The notes beneath the pieces were generated by a model. The model worked only from the letters and a program-made list of their open reading frames with translations. It had not been told where the DNA came from and made no database searches. A DNA stretch of 64,000 nucleotides from positions 97,239 to 161,238 of the forward strand of contig NZ_JAGYPM010000001.1 of assembly GCF_018343665.1 (NCBI RefSeq). The letters run 5' to 3'. Positions 32,080 to 40,622 of this stretch are shown here, piece by piece. Position 1 is the stretch's first letter. Each line of letters starts with the position of its first letter. This DNA comes from Cytobacillus citreus (lineage in GTDB: Bacteria > Bacillota > Bacilli > Bacillales > Cytobacillaceae). The translations under genes were made by a program, and so were the position numbers.

Positions 32080-33576
32080 ATGGAAATCTCGATTTATGGC
32101 ATACAAGATGAACGATTTCATCGCCCGCTTCAATTAATTGCAAATTTATTTTTTGAGGAATGTTATGTATTTCTAGATCCTATGAATGATGCAGACTTAA
32201 AGATTCAATTTAAGATAGAAATTGGAGATTCTATTCAAGTTCATGCAACCCTTATAGATCGTGAGGATAATGAGAAAGCAGCATTCTATGAAACTTTAGT
32301 TCCTTCTTTTGAGTCAGAGAAAGAGCATTTTAAGCTAATAAAAACCATAGTTTCTCATGTATATTTGAGAGTACTTCAAGATTGGACAGGTATCATACAA
32401 AAATGGGGAATTCTTACTGGTGTGCGGCCAACTAAACTTCTCCATCGCCATATGCAATTGAAAACTCCTCAATCTGCTGCTCATCAACAATTAAGACAGG
32501 ATTATTTAATCACTGATGAAAAAATCCAGCTTATGCAGCAGATTGTTGATCGACAGTTAGCTGTCGTTCCTGATCTTTACGAGCTTCAAAATGAGGTAAG
32601 CATTTATATTGGGATCCCTTTTTGCCCGACAAAGTGTGCTTATTGCACATTCCCAGCTTATGCTATTAATGGCAGACAAGGCTCCGTAAGCTCATTCCTT
32701 GGCGGTCTCCATTATGAAATGCGAAAAGTTGGAGAATGGTTGAAAGAGAACAAGGTTAAAATTACAACTGTATATTATGGTGGCGGTACACCAACAAGTA
32801 TTACGGCAGAAGAAATGGATATGCTTTACGAGGAAATGTATGCTTCTTTCCCTGATGTTGAAAACATCCGTGAAATAACTGTAGAAGCGGGAAGACCGGA
32901 CACGATTTCACCTCAAAAACTAGAAGTATTGAAAAAATGGCATATAGACCGCATCAGCATCAATCCGCAGTCATATATCCAGGAAACCTTAAAAGCGATT
33001 GGAAGGCATCATACTGTTGAAGAAACGATTGAAAAGTTTTATTTAGCACGAGATATGGGAATGAACAATATCAATATGGATTTAATTATTGGACTGCCTG
33101 GAGAAGGTACAGAAGAATTTGCTTATTCCCTTAGTGAAACCGAAAAGCTGATGCCTGAATCACTCACTGTTCATACACTTTCTTTCAAACGTGCATCTGA
33201 GATGACGAAAAATAAGGAAAAATATAAGGTAGCAGATCGAAGAGAAGTTGAAAAAATGATGGAAATGGCAGAGAGCTGGACGAAAGAGCATCAATATGCA
33301 CCTTATTATCTATACAGACAAAAGAATATTCTTGGCAATCTTGAGAATGTTGGATACTCGCTTCCTAATCAAGAGAGCATTTATAATATTATGATTATGG
33401 AAGAACAACAAACGATCATCGGCCTAGGCTGTGGGGCAGCCAGTAAATTTGTCGATCCACTAACAAGAAAAATTACTCATTTTGCCAATCCAAAAGATCC
33501 GAAATCTTATAATGATAGCTATGAAAAATATACAGAAGAAAAGATAGAAATACTAAATGAATTATTTAATAAGTAG
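32080..33576 (+). CDS. hemZ: Coproporphyrinogen dehydrogenase-like radical SAM protein HemZ
   Basis: 498 residues. The radical-SAM cluster is C182-x3-C186-x2-C189 (CPTKCAYC), followed by YYGGGTPTS, the EAGRPDTI segment, NPQSY and NLDLIIGLPGE-like MDLIIGLPGEGTEEF. The N-terminal 150 residues are specific to HemZ. It matches B. subtilis HemZ (YhaV/W), thought to act in anaerobic coproporphyrinogen oxidation; activity is not firmly shown. ATG 32080 has AAAGGTGAT upstream. Confidence 0.92.
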   Translation: MEISIYGIQDERFHRPLQLIANLFFEECYVFLDPMNDADLKIQFKIEIGDSIQVHATLIDREDNEKAAFYETLVPSFESEKEHFKLIKTIVSHVYLRVLQDWTGIIQKWGILTGVRPTKLLHRHMQLKTPQSAAHQQLRQDYLITDEKIQLMQQIVDRQLAVVPDLYELQNEVSIYIGIPFCPTKCAYCTFPAYAINGRQGSVSSFLGGLHYEMRKVGEWLKENKVKITTVYYGGGTPTSITAEEMDMLYEEMYASFPDVENIREITVEAGRPDTISPQKLEVLKKWHIDRISINPQSYIQETLKAIGRHHTVEETIEKFYLARDMGMNNINMDLIIGLPGEGTEEFAYSLSETEKLMPESLTVHTLSFKRASEMTKNKEKYKVADRREVEKMMEMAESWTKEHQYAPYYLYRQKNILGNLENVGYSLPNQESIYNIMIMEEQQTIIGLGCGAASKFVDPLTRKITHFANPKDPKSYNDSYEKYTEEKIEILNELFNK

Positions 33577-33702
33577 CTTCAAGTTGATGGCTTAAAGCCT
33601 ATGGTGTGTACGTGAAAAAGTGATTAATAAAACATCTTAAAATTGATGCTTACTCCACAACCCCCCAGGGAATTTCAGTACAAGTCATGAACATATCTTG
33701 AA

Positions 33703-33747
33703 AAATAAGACTTCCCTGCCACATAGGTAGGGAAGTCTTATTTTTTT
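33703..33747 (+). terminator. Terminator after hemZ
   Basis: AATAAGACTTCCCT / AGGGAAGTCTTATT followed by seven T. The T tract leads straight into the next 134-bp repeat. Confidence 0.88.
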
Positions 33748-33748
33748 G

Positions 33749-33882
33749 GCTAATAGGAAAGTTTAAGTTTATTAGCGTACTAAAGTAAGGTGTGTGTTCA
33801 ATTAAATATCTGCTAATAAGATCGTATAAGAAAAACTAAGCCATTTGCCATAAAGAATTTGGTGAACGCCAAGTTTTTCTAA
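33749..33882 (+). repeat. 134-bp repeat family C, direct copy
   Basis: Same 134-base unit as 31757-31890 with few changes, again directly after a terminator. It ends in the GTTTTTCTAA palindrome arm. The space 33577-33997 holds only this repeat, the terminator and a promoter region. Confidence 0.85.
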
Positions 33883-33997
33883 AAAATTGAAACAAAAATA
33901 AAGGTTTTTTTCAAAATAAATAGAATGATTTAGGTACAAAAGATCATAAACTTCATTGAATGAAATGTAATTGCTTTTAATAAGGGGAGGAATCAGT

Positions 33998-35623
33998 ATG
34001 ATGATGCAAACACCTTTGACAATGACGCAAATGATCAAGAGGGCAGAAAGATTTTTTCCAAAGAAAGAGGTTGTATCCAGAACAGCAAGCGGGATACAGA
34101 GATTTACATATAAGCAGATAGCGGAACGAACGAGAAAGCTTGCCGAAAGTCTTCAAAAGCTTGGAGTAGAAAGAGGAGATAAGGTCGGGACCATGGCGTG
34201 GAATCATCATCGCCACTTAGAAGCTTACTTTGCTATTCCATGCAGTGGTGCTATTCTTCACACGATTAACATTCGGCTTTCACCACAGCATATTGTATTC
34301 ATTATTAATCATGCCGAGAATAAAGTACTTTTAATAGATCCAGATCTTGTTCCTTTAATTGAGGCTTGTAAGGATAAGTTGCCGACTGTTAAGGCATTCA
34401 TTATTATGACGGATGAGCCAGAACTTCCTGAAACGACGCTATCACCAGTTTATCACTATGAAAAATTACTAGAGGAAGCTAGTGGAGAATACGAGTATCC
34501 AGATGATCTTGATGAAAATGAGCCTGCTGGAATGTGTTATACTTCTGCAACAACAGGGAATCCGAAAGGTGTTATTTATTCACATCGCGGCATTGTTCTT
34601 CACAGCATGGCGTTAGGTATGGCAGATAGTGCAGGTGTCAGTGAAAAGGATATTGCTATGCCGGTTGTTCCGATGTTTCATGTGAATGCATGGGGATTGC
34701 CGTTTGCGTCTGTTTGGTTTGGTACGAACTTGGTCATGCCTGGGCCATATTTCACACCAAAGCTTTTAGCCGAGCTAATACAGGAAGAAAAGGTTACGAT
34801 TACAGCAGGAGTTCCAACCATTTGGTTAGGGCTTTTAAAGGAGCTGGATGAACATAACTATGATATGAGTTCTTTACGAGGTGTTCTTTGCGGTGGTTCA
34901 GCTGCTCCGAAAGGGATGATTAAAGCATTTGAACAAAAACATAATATTCCTTTCATGCATGCGTATGGAATGACCGAAACAAGCCCACTTGTAGTCATTT
35001 CAACTTTGAAAAGCTATCAGGAGGAGCTTTCCTATGAAGAACGCCTTGAGATAAGAGCGAAGCAAGGTATACTCGTACCTGGTTTAGAAATGAAAATTGT
35101 CGGCAAGGACGGAGAAGTAGAGTGGAATGGAAAAGAGATGGGAGAATTTGCGATCCGTGGTCCATGGATTGCTTCTGAATACTATAAAGACGATAGGACC
35201 AAAGAAGCATTCCGGGATGGTTGGCTATTTACAGGGGATGTTGTCACGATTGATGAAGAAGGTTTTATGAAAATTGTAGATCGAACAAAGGATCTGATTA
35301 AGAGCGGAGGAGAATGGATTTCCTCTGTTGACATAGAAAATGCTTTAATGGCGCATGAAGCAGTATTTGAAGCAGCGGTTGTTGCAGTACCGCACGAGGA
35401 ATGGCAAGAGCGTCCTGTTGCGTGTATTGTATTAAAGGATGCCTATAAAGGAAAAATCGAAAAACAGGAGCTTTACGAATTCCTGAAACCTCAGTTTGCT
35501 AAATGGTGGCTTCCTGATGAAATATTATTTCTCGAAGAAATTCCGAAAACCTCAGTTGGAAAGTTTCTAAAAATGGCTTTAAGAGATCAAGTTCAGAAGG
35601 ATCTTACAGAAGAAAAAAAGTAA
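33998..35623 (+). CDS. Fatty acyl-CoA synthetase (ANL superfamily)
   Basis: 541 residues. ANL motifs: YTSATTGNPKGVIYSHRG (A3), HAYGMTETSP (A5), GWLFTGDVVTIDEEGFMKIVDR (A7/A8) and the C-terminal catalytic Lys in PKTSVGKFLKMALR. It activates a medium or long fatty acid to acyl-CoA via the adenylate. ATG 33998 follows GGGGAGGAATC. The enoyl-CoA hydratase gene follows, so a role in beta-oxidation is likely. Chain length cannot be read from the sequence. Confidence 0.9.
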   Translation: MMMQTPLTMTQMIKRAERFFPKKEVVSRTASGIQRFTYKQIAERTRKLAESLQKLGVERGDKVGTMAWNHHRHLEAYFAIPCSGAILHTINIRLSPQHIVFIINHAENKVLLIDPDLVPLIEACKDKLPTVKAFIIMTDEPELPETTLSPVYHYEKLLEEASGEYEYPDDLDENEPAGMCYTSATTGNPKGVIYSHRGIVLHSMALGMADSAGVSEKDIAMPVVPMFHVNAWGLPFASVWFGTNLVMPGPYFTPKLLAELIQEEKVTITAGVPTIWLGLLKELDEHNYDMSSLRGVLCGGSAAPKGMIKAFEQKHNIPFMHAYGMTETSPLVVISTLKSYQEELSYEERLEIRAKQGILVPGLEMKIVGKDGEVEWNGKEMGEFAIRGPWIASEYYKDDRTKEAFRDGWLFTGDVVTIDEEGFMKIVDRTKDLIKSGGEWISSVDIENALMAHEAVFEAAVVAVPHEEWQERPVACIVLKDAYKGKIEKQELYEFLKPQFAKWWLPDEILFLEEIPKTSVGKFLKMALRDQVQKDLTEEKK

Positions 35624-35630
35624 TAGATGA

Positions 35631-35668
35631 AGGCAGCCGTAAGAAAAGTTCCGGCTGCTTTCCATTTT
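35631..35668 (+). terminator. Terminator after the acyl-CoA synthetase gene
   Basis: GGCAGCCG / CGGCTGCTTT with a T-rich end (CCATTTTTG). Confidence 0.75.
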
Positions 35669-35781
35669 TGTCATTCAAACCGAGAAAAACATAATGAATT
35701 TTTTGAATTTTTGATATAAAAGGTTTTTAAAAATAATATTATTCATTATAATGAGGTTAGAACATAAAGGGAGGGAATATT

Positions 35782-36573
35782 TTGACAATGAAATTTGTAA
35801 CAGATACAGTCCGTTTACATGTCAATGGACGAGTTGCTACTGTAGAATTAAATAGGCCAGATTCATTAAATGCACTTAATATCGAAATGCTTAAGGGATT
35901 AGCCTCGATCTTGAAGGAGATTAGCAGCTTGGATGAAGTAGATATCGTTGTTTTATCTGGGAAAGGGAGGGCATTCTGTTCTGGCGGTGATATAAAGACA
36001 ATGCTTGCTGAAGCAGATGAAAGTGTGTTCCCAGCAGTGATGGATAGTATTAGTGAAGTCGTAACAGCCCTTTACCATATGCCGAAATTAACGATAAGTG
36101 CTATTTCAGGTGCAGCAGCAGGTCTCGGACTTAGTATTGCTTTAGCAACTGATTACATAGTAGCAGATAAAGCTAGCAAACTAGCCATGAATTTTATTGG
36201 GATAGGATTAATTCCGGATGGCGGCGGTCATTTCTTTTTGGAAAAGCGACTTGGTGAAGATAAGGCAAAGCATTTGATTTGGGAAGGAAAGCCCTTAACA
36301 GCAGATGATGCCTATCATTTAGGGCTAGTCCAAATGATTGTAGACGGGCAATTAACAGAAGCCATAGAGGGATTACTGCAAAAACTGCTGAATAGCCCGA
36401 TAAAGGCTATGATAGAAACGAAAAAAATATATGCTGAAAAAAACTTGCCTCAATTGCTTAAAGTATTAGAGCTTGAAAAGGAAGGCCAATCTAAAATGAG
36501 ACAAACAAAAGACCACCAGGAGGGCATACAAGCATTTTTAGAGAAAAGAAGACCTGTTTATAAAGGTCATTAA
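35782..36573 (+). CDS. yhaR: Enoyl-CoA hydratase/isomerase family protein YhaR
   Basis: 263 residues, crotonase fold: LNRPDSLNALN, oxyanion-hole segments GKGRAFCSGGDIKT and ISGAAAGLGLSIALATD, and the C-terminal trimerisation helix. The catalytic Glu positions of true hydratases are partly replaced (FIGIGLIPDGGG), so isomerase or another crotonase reaction is possible. TTG 35782 is chosen because GGGAGGG lies eight bases before; ATG 35788 is the alternative. Confidence 0.87.
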   Translation: MTMKFVTDTVRLHVNGRVATVELNRPDSLNALNIEMLKGLASILKEISSLDEVDIVVLSGKGRAFCSGGDIKTMLAEADESVFPAVMDSISEVVTALYHMPKLTISAISGAAAGLGLSIALATDYIVADKASKLAMNFIGIGLIPDGGGHFFLEKRLGEDKAKHLIWEGKPLTADDAYHLGLVQMIVDGQLTEAIEGLLQKLLNSPIKAMIETKKIYAEKNLPQLLKVLELEKEGQSKMRQTKDHQEGIQAFLEKRRPVYKGH

Positions 36574-36591
36574 TCTTTCAGGTAAAGTTGA

Positions 36592-36630
36592 AAAAACAGG
36601 GAAGTTCCAAAAGCGGAATTCCCTGTTTTA
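36592..36630 (+). terminator. Terminator after yhaR
   Basis: AAAACAGGGAA..TCC / GGAATTCCCTGTTTT with AAAAGC loop. Confidence 0.85.
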
Positions 36631-36740
36631 GCTTTAAAAAAAGCATGATCCATATTAGAGAATTGTCTTGCTCTACAAGGAAAGTTCTAAAGAGCAGGAA
36701 CAATTGTCCTTAGATTGTTCTGAAGGCACTAAACATTTTT

Positions 36741-36926
36741 CTAGGAGTGAAATAATATTAGTTTTCCAGCAGGTGATGTGCACCGAAATGTCTTTTCATC
36801 AAAACCTTTTTCTTGTAACATTTTTTCTCCCATTCCTTTTGCCTCATGATCATCTCCAGCTTGAAATGATTCATCAAGAAGCTTCTCACCATTTTTTTCA
36901 AAAACCGTTAATTTGTATGTTTTCAT
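36741..36926 (-). CDS. yhzD: YhzD-like small protein
   Basis: 61 residues: TYKLTVFEKNGEKLLDESFQ, GMGEKMLQEKGF and TSPAGKLILFH at the C-terminus. This is the YhzD family pattern, a small alpha/beta protein of unknown role conserved in this part of Bacillus chromosomes. GGAGGGATAACGAA precedes the ATG. Frames on the opposite strand (36668-36946) are shadows. Confidence 0.8.
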   Translation of the reverse strand: MKTYKLTVFEKNGEKLLDESFQAGDDHEAKGMGEKMLQEKGFDEKTFRCTSPAGKLILFHS

Positions 36927-37098
36927 TTCGTTATCCCTCCATATAAAAAATTCAGATTGTTACTATTATTCTTACATAATTTCTATCAATGTGCAAAGCA
37001 TTATTATTTTGGATAAAAATGAGAAAAATAGATTAATTTTGAACCTTTTTAAATACTTATTCGTAAAAACATATGGAAAGTAAAGGAGGAGTTAAACA

Positions 37099-37998
37099 AT
37101 GGGATTACAGCTTGAGCATGTTACGAAGCGATTTGGAAAGTTTACAGCTGTTGATGATCTTTCTATTTCCATCCCAGAAAAGGAAATGTTCGGTTTCCTT
37201 GGTGCAAATGGTGCCGGAAAGACAACAACCTTTCGAATGATTCTTGGGTTGATTGATGCCAGTGAAGGAAAAATCACCTGGAATGGAAATTCGATTGATT
37301 ATTCAACGAGTCCACTGATCGGATATTTACCTGAAGAGCGAGGCTTATATCCAAAGCTGAAGGTAAAGGATCAAATTGTCTATTTGGCAAGATTAAGAGG
37401 AATGCAAAAACAAGATGTAATAAAAGAACTGAATTATTGGCTAAACCGCTTTAAAGTACCTGAATATGCAGATAAAAAGGTGGAAGAGCTGTCGAAAGGG
37501 AATCAGCAAAAAATTCAATTCATTACAGCGGTCATTCATAAACCGAAATTATTAATACTTGATGAACCTTTCAGCGGTTTAGATCCTGTCAATGTCGAGC
37601 AGTTGAAGGATGCTGTTTTGGAATTGAAGGATAAAGGGACGACGATTGTATTTTCATCGCATAGGATGGAGCATGTGGAAGAAATGTGTGAGCATTTATG
37701 CATTATGCATAAAGGAAAGCCAGTTGTAAAAGGGACTTTAAAAGAAATTAAGCGTGCATTTGGGAAAAAGAATTTAGTTATCCATGCCGATTTTGATCTG
37801 GAATTTCTTAAAAGCCACCCTGGTGTGACAAATGCACGTCAAACAACTGAAGGGATTCATTTACAAATTTCGGGTGAAGAAATAGCAGAGGATGTATTAA
37901 AAGAGATTGTTGGAAAAGGGTTTATCCGAAAATTTGTCCTCGAAGAGCCTTCATTAAATGATATCTTTATTGAAAAGGTAGGTGCTTCTTATGAGTAA
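37099..37998 (+). CDS. yhaQ: ABC transporter ATPase YhaQ (Na+ efflux type)
   Basis: 299 residues: Walker A GANGAGKTTT, signature LSKGNQQKIQ, Walker B LLILDEPFSGLDP, and a C-terminal domain as in NatA-like ATPases. It pairs with the permease YhaP downstream (8-base overlap), and together they resemble the NatAB Na+ exporter. Substrate in B. subtilis is only predicted. AAAGGAGGAG precedes the ATG. Confidence 0.92.
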   Translation: MGLQLEHVTKRFGKFTAVDDLSISIPEKEMFGFLGANGAGKTTTFRMILGLIDASEGKITWNGNSIDYSTSPLIGYLPEERGLYPKLKVKDQIVYLARLRGMQKQDVIKELNYWLNRFKVPEYADKKVEELSKGNQQKIQFITAVIHKPKLLILDEPFSGLDPVNVEQLKDAVLELKDKGTTIVFSSHRMEHVEEMCEHLCIMHKGKPVVKGTLKEIKRAFGKKNLVIHADFDLEFLKSHPGVTNARQTTEGIHLQISGEEIAEDVLKEIVGKGFIRKFVLEEPSLNDIFIEKVGASYE

Positions 37999-39247
37999 TT
38001 TTTGGATTATTCTATGGCATACTTATCTCTCAAAGCTTAAATCGAAATCATTCATTATTACAACATTAATTACCTTACTGCTTGTTGCTGGATTGACAAA
38101 TATGTCAAGAATAATGGACCTTTTTAATAAAGGTGATGAAAATGAAGAAAAGATAGCTGTTATTGATGAAACCGGTGAGCTGATAAATCCATTAATGGAG
38201 CAGCTAAAGTTGAATAACAGCAGCATCCTTATTGAGTCGTTTAAGGGGACAGTAGAAGAAGCAGAGAAGTCTGTAATAGAAAATGCATATGAAGGACTGC
38301 TAATTCTATCATTCAATGAAGAGAAGCTGCCTGAAGCAGCTTATAAGGCAAGAAGTATTGCAGATACTTCGCTTCCATCTGAGCTTCAGCAATACCTGCA
38401 GCAAATGAAGACCCAACTGGCAGCTTCACATATTAATTTAACACAGGATCAATTAAACAAACTCTATGAGCCAATTTCTTTTAGTAAAACGGCACTTGAG
38501 GAAAATGCAAAAACCGAAGAGGAATTGAATCAAGCGAGAGGGCTTGTCTATGTTCTATTATTCATCATCTATTTTGCCGTTCTCATGTATGCAAATATGA
38601 TTGCAATGGAAGTAGCAACTGAAAAATCTTCAAGAGTCATGGAAATTCTTATTTCAAGTGTTTCACCTGTTAAGCAAATGTTTGCCAAAATTATCGGAAT
38701 AGCATTGCTAAGTCTAACGCAAATGGTCATTCTTTTTGTCGTCGGCTTCTATTTCGTCAAAAAGAATTTAGAATCGATGCAAGGTGGCTTTTTCGAATTT
38801 TTCGGATTCAACGATATACCAATTTCGACGATCATATATGCTCTTGTCTTCCTTTTGCTCGGCTATTTCCTATATGCAACATTAGCAGCGTTTCTTGGTT
38901 CACTCGTTAGCCGTATTGAAGATGTTCAGCAAATGATTATGCCAATGACAATGCTTGTAGTAGCTGGCTTTATGATTGCTATGTTTGGCCTTGGTCAGCC
39001 AGATACATCCTTTATTACGATTGCTTCTTATATTCCTTTCTTTACGCCAATGCTGATGTTTATGCGTGTAGGGATGCTAACGCTGCCAGTATGGGAGCCA
39101 ATGATCGGGATTGCCATTCTGATTATTACCATTATCATTCTTGCCGTTTTTGGTGCGAAGGTATATAAAGGCGGAGTACTTATGTACGGAAAATCGAATT
39201 CCTTTAAAGATATTAAAAAGGCTATTCAGCTGACGAAAAATGAATAA
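37991..39247 (+). CDS. yhaP: ABC transporter permease YhaP
   Basis: 418 residues, ABC-2 type. One N-terminal helix, an extracytoplasmic domain of about 150 residues, then five to six helices with MEVATEKSSRVMEILISSVSP, the family signature. Membrane partner of YhaQ. ATG 37991 has AGGTG upstream and overlaps the end of yhaQ. Confidence 0.92.
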   Translation: MSNFWIILWHTYLSKLKSKSFIITTLITLLLVAGLTNMSRIMDLFNKGDENEEKIAVIDETGELINPLMEQLKLNNSSILIESFKGTVEEAEKSVIENAYEGLLILSFNEEKLPEAAYKARSIADTSLPSELQQYLQQMKTQLAASHINLTQDQLNKLYEPISFSKTALEENAKTEEELNQARGLVYVLLFIIYFAVLMYANMIAMEVATEKSSRVMEILISSVSPVKQMFAKIIGIALLSLTQMVILFVVGFYFVKKNLESMQGGFFEFFGFNDIPISTIIYALVFLLLGYFLYATLAAFLGSLVSRIEDVQQMIMPMTMLVVAGFMIAMFGLGQPDTSFITIASYIPFFTPMLMFMRVGMLTLPVWEPMIGIAILIITIIILAVFGAKVYKGGVLMYGKSNSFKDIKKAIQLTKNE

Positions 39248-39252
39248 AGACA

Positions 39253-39282
39253 TAAAAGCTCTGCAATTCGCAGAGCTTTTTA
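39253..39282 (+). terminator. Terminator after yhaP
   Basis: AAAGCTCTGC-AATTC-GCAGAGCTTTTT, a perfect stem eight bases after the stop. Confidence 0.9.
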
Positions 39283-39368
39283 GTGAAAGAAATTTTAATT
39301 ATATAAGAACGTGCATTCGCATGAAAAATCGGCTAAAATGGAAAAAAAGAGATCGAGAGGATTCATAT

Positions 39369-40589
39369 ATGAAAAAGGTGACATTTATCCATGCAGCCGA
39401 TTTGCACTTGGACAGCCCAATGGTAGGATTGAACCATTTACCCCCTAGCCTTTTTAAAAAGCTTCAAGAAAGTACATTCGAAGCACTGACTAAAATTGTT
39501 GATTCAGCCCTTATTCATCAGGTGGATTTTGTAATTTTTGCAGGAGATTTATTTGATGGAGAGGATCGAAGTATACGTGCCCAAATACGATTCCGTAAAG
39601 AGATGGAGAGACTAGCAGAGAAGAATATATCTGTATTTGTGGTCCATGGAAACCATGATCATATGGAAGGAAATTGGACACATATATCAATGCCTGATAA
39701 TGTTTATATTTTCGCACACGAGGTAGAGGTTATGAGATTTTCAAAAAATGAGGAAGCCTCTGTTCATTTATATGGATTTAGCTATCCAAAAAGGCATGTG
39801 TATAATCAGATGATTAACGATTATTCAAAAAAACAAGGAGCAGATTTCCATATTGGCATCCTTCATGGAAATTTAGAAGGAAGCAGTGACCATGATAAAT
39901 ATGCCCCTTTCACACTAAATGATTTGTATGAAAAAGATTTTGATTACTGGGCGCTTGGTCATATACATAAACGTAATATTTTAAATCTGAAGCCTCCGGT
40001 TGTTTATTCTGGCAATATTCAAGGACGGAATAGGAAGGAAACTGGTTCAAAAGGCTGTTATTTAGTTCATTTATCGGATTTAGGAGCAGATTTTGAATTT
40101 ATTGAGACATCCGCTGTTATTTGGGAGGAAAAGACAATCGAAGCTTCTAAGGCTTCATCATTCCAGGAAATATTCCATCTTTGCAAAAATTTAATCGAAG
40201 AAAACCGTAAAGACAATAAGGGAATCATTCTGTCTTTATTTATTGATAATATTTATCTCCCTGCTCAAGAAATGAAGAGCATTTTGAATGGAGAGTTATT
40301 AGAAACCTTGCAGGAGGAAGAAAAGGATGAAGAAGAGTTTGTATGGATTTCAAAAATATCCATTACCGAAAAAATAAATTGGAATCGTGATCAGTTAGCA
40401 AGAGAATCTGATTTCTTTAATGAGCTTTTTAGCAACTCAGATCAGTATGATATGCTCGATAGCCATATTTCAGCCTTGTATAATCATCCCGCAGCCAAAA
40501 AGTATTTGAATCCATTTTCAGAAGAAGAAACAATAGAGCTTGCTAAAGAGGCTGAGACCCTATTAGTAAATCTTTTGTTTAAACAGTAA
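39369..40589 (+). CDS. yhaO: SbcD-like DNA repair metallophosphoesterase YhaO
   Basis: 406 residues. Calcineurin-like motifs: FIHAADLHLDSP, FAGDLFDGEDR, VVHGNHD, GILHGNLEG and ALGHIHKR, all metal ligands present. Resembles the Mre11/SbcD nuclease half and is paired with the Rad50/SbcC-like YhaN. ATG 39369 has AGAGGA upstream; the frame is open further but the earlier region is the yhaP terminator. Confidence 0.9.
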   Translation: MKKVTFIHAADLHLDSPMVGLNHLPPSLFKKLQESTFEALTKIVDSALIHQVDFVIFAGDLFDGEDRSIRAQIRFRKEMERLAEKNISVFVVHGNHDHMEGNWTHISMPDNVYIFAHEVEVMRFSKNEEASVHLYGFSYPKRHVYNQMINDYSKKQGADFHIGILHGNLEGSSDHDKYAPFTLNDLYEKDFDYWALGHIHKRNILNLKPPVVYSGNIQGRNRKETGSKGCYLVHLSDLGADFEFIETSAVIWEEKTIEASKASSFQEIFHLCKNLIEENRKDNKGIILSLFIDNIYLPAQEMKSILNGELLETLQEEEKDEEEFVWISKISITEKINWNRDQLARESDFFNELFSNSDQYDMLDSHISALYNHPAAKKYLNPFSEEETIELAKEAETLLVNLLFKQ

Positions 40590-40622
40590 AAGCTGCAACT
40601 AGATAATAGTGGAGGTGAAAAC

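Noticed and set aside
36668..36946. 92-codon plus-strand frame opposite yhzD
   Set aside because: The minus-strand frame matches YhzD and has a proper ribosome site; the plus-strand frame has neither.
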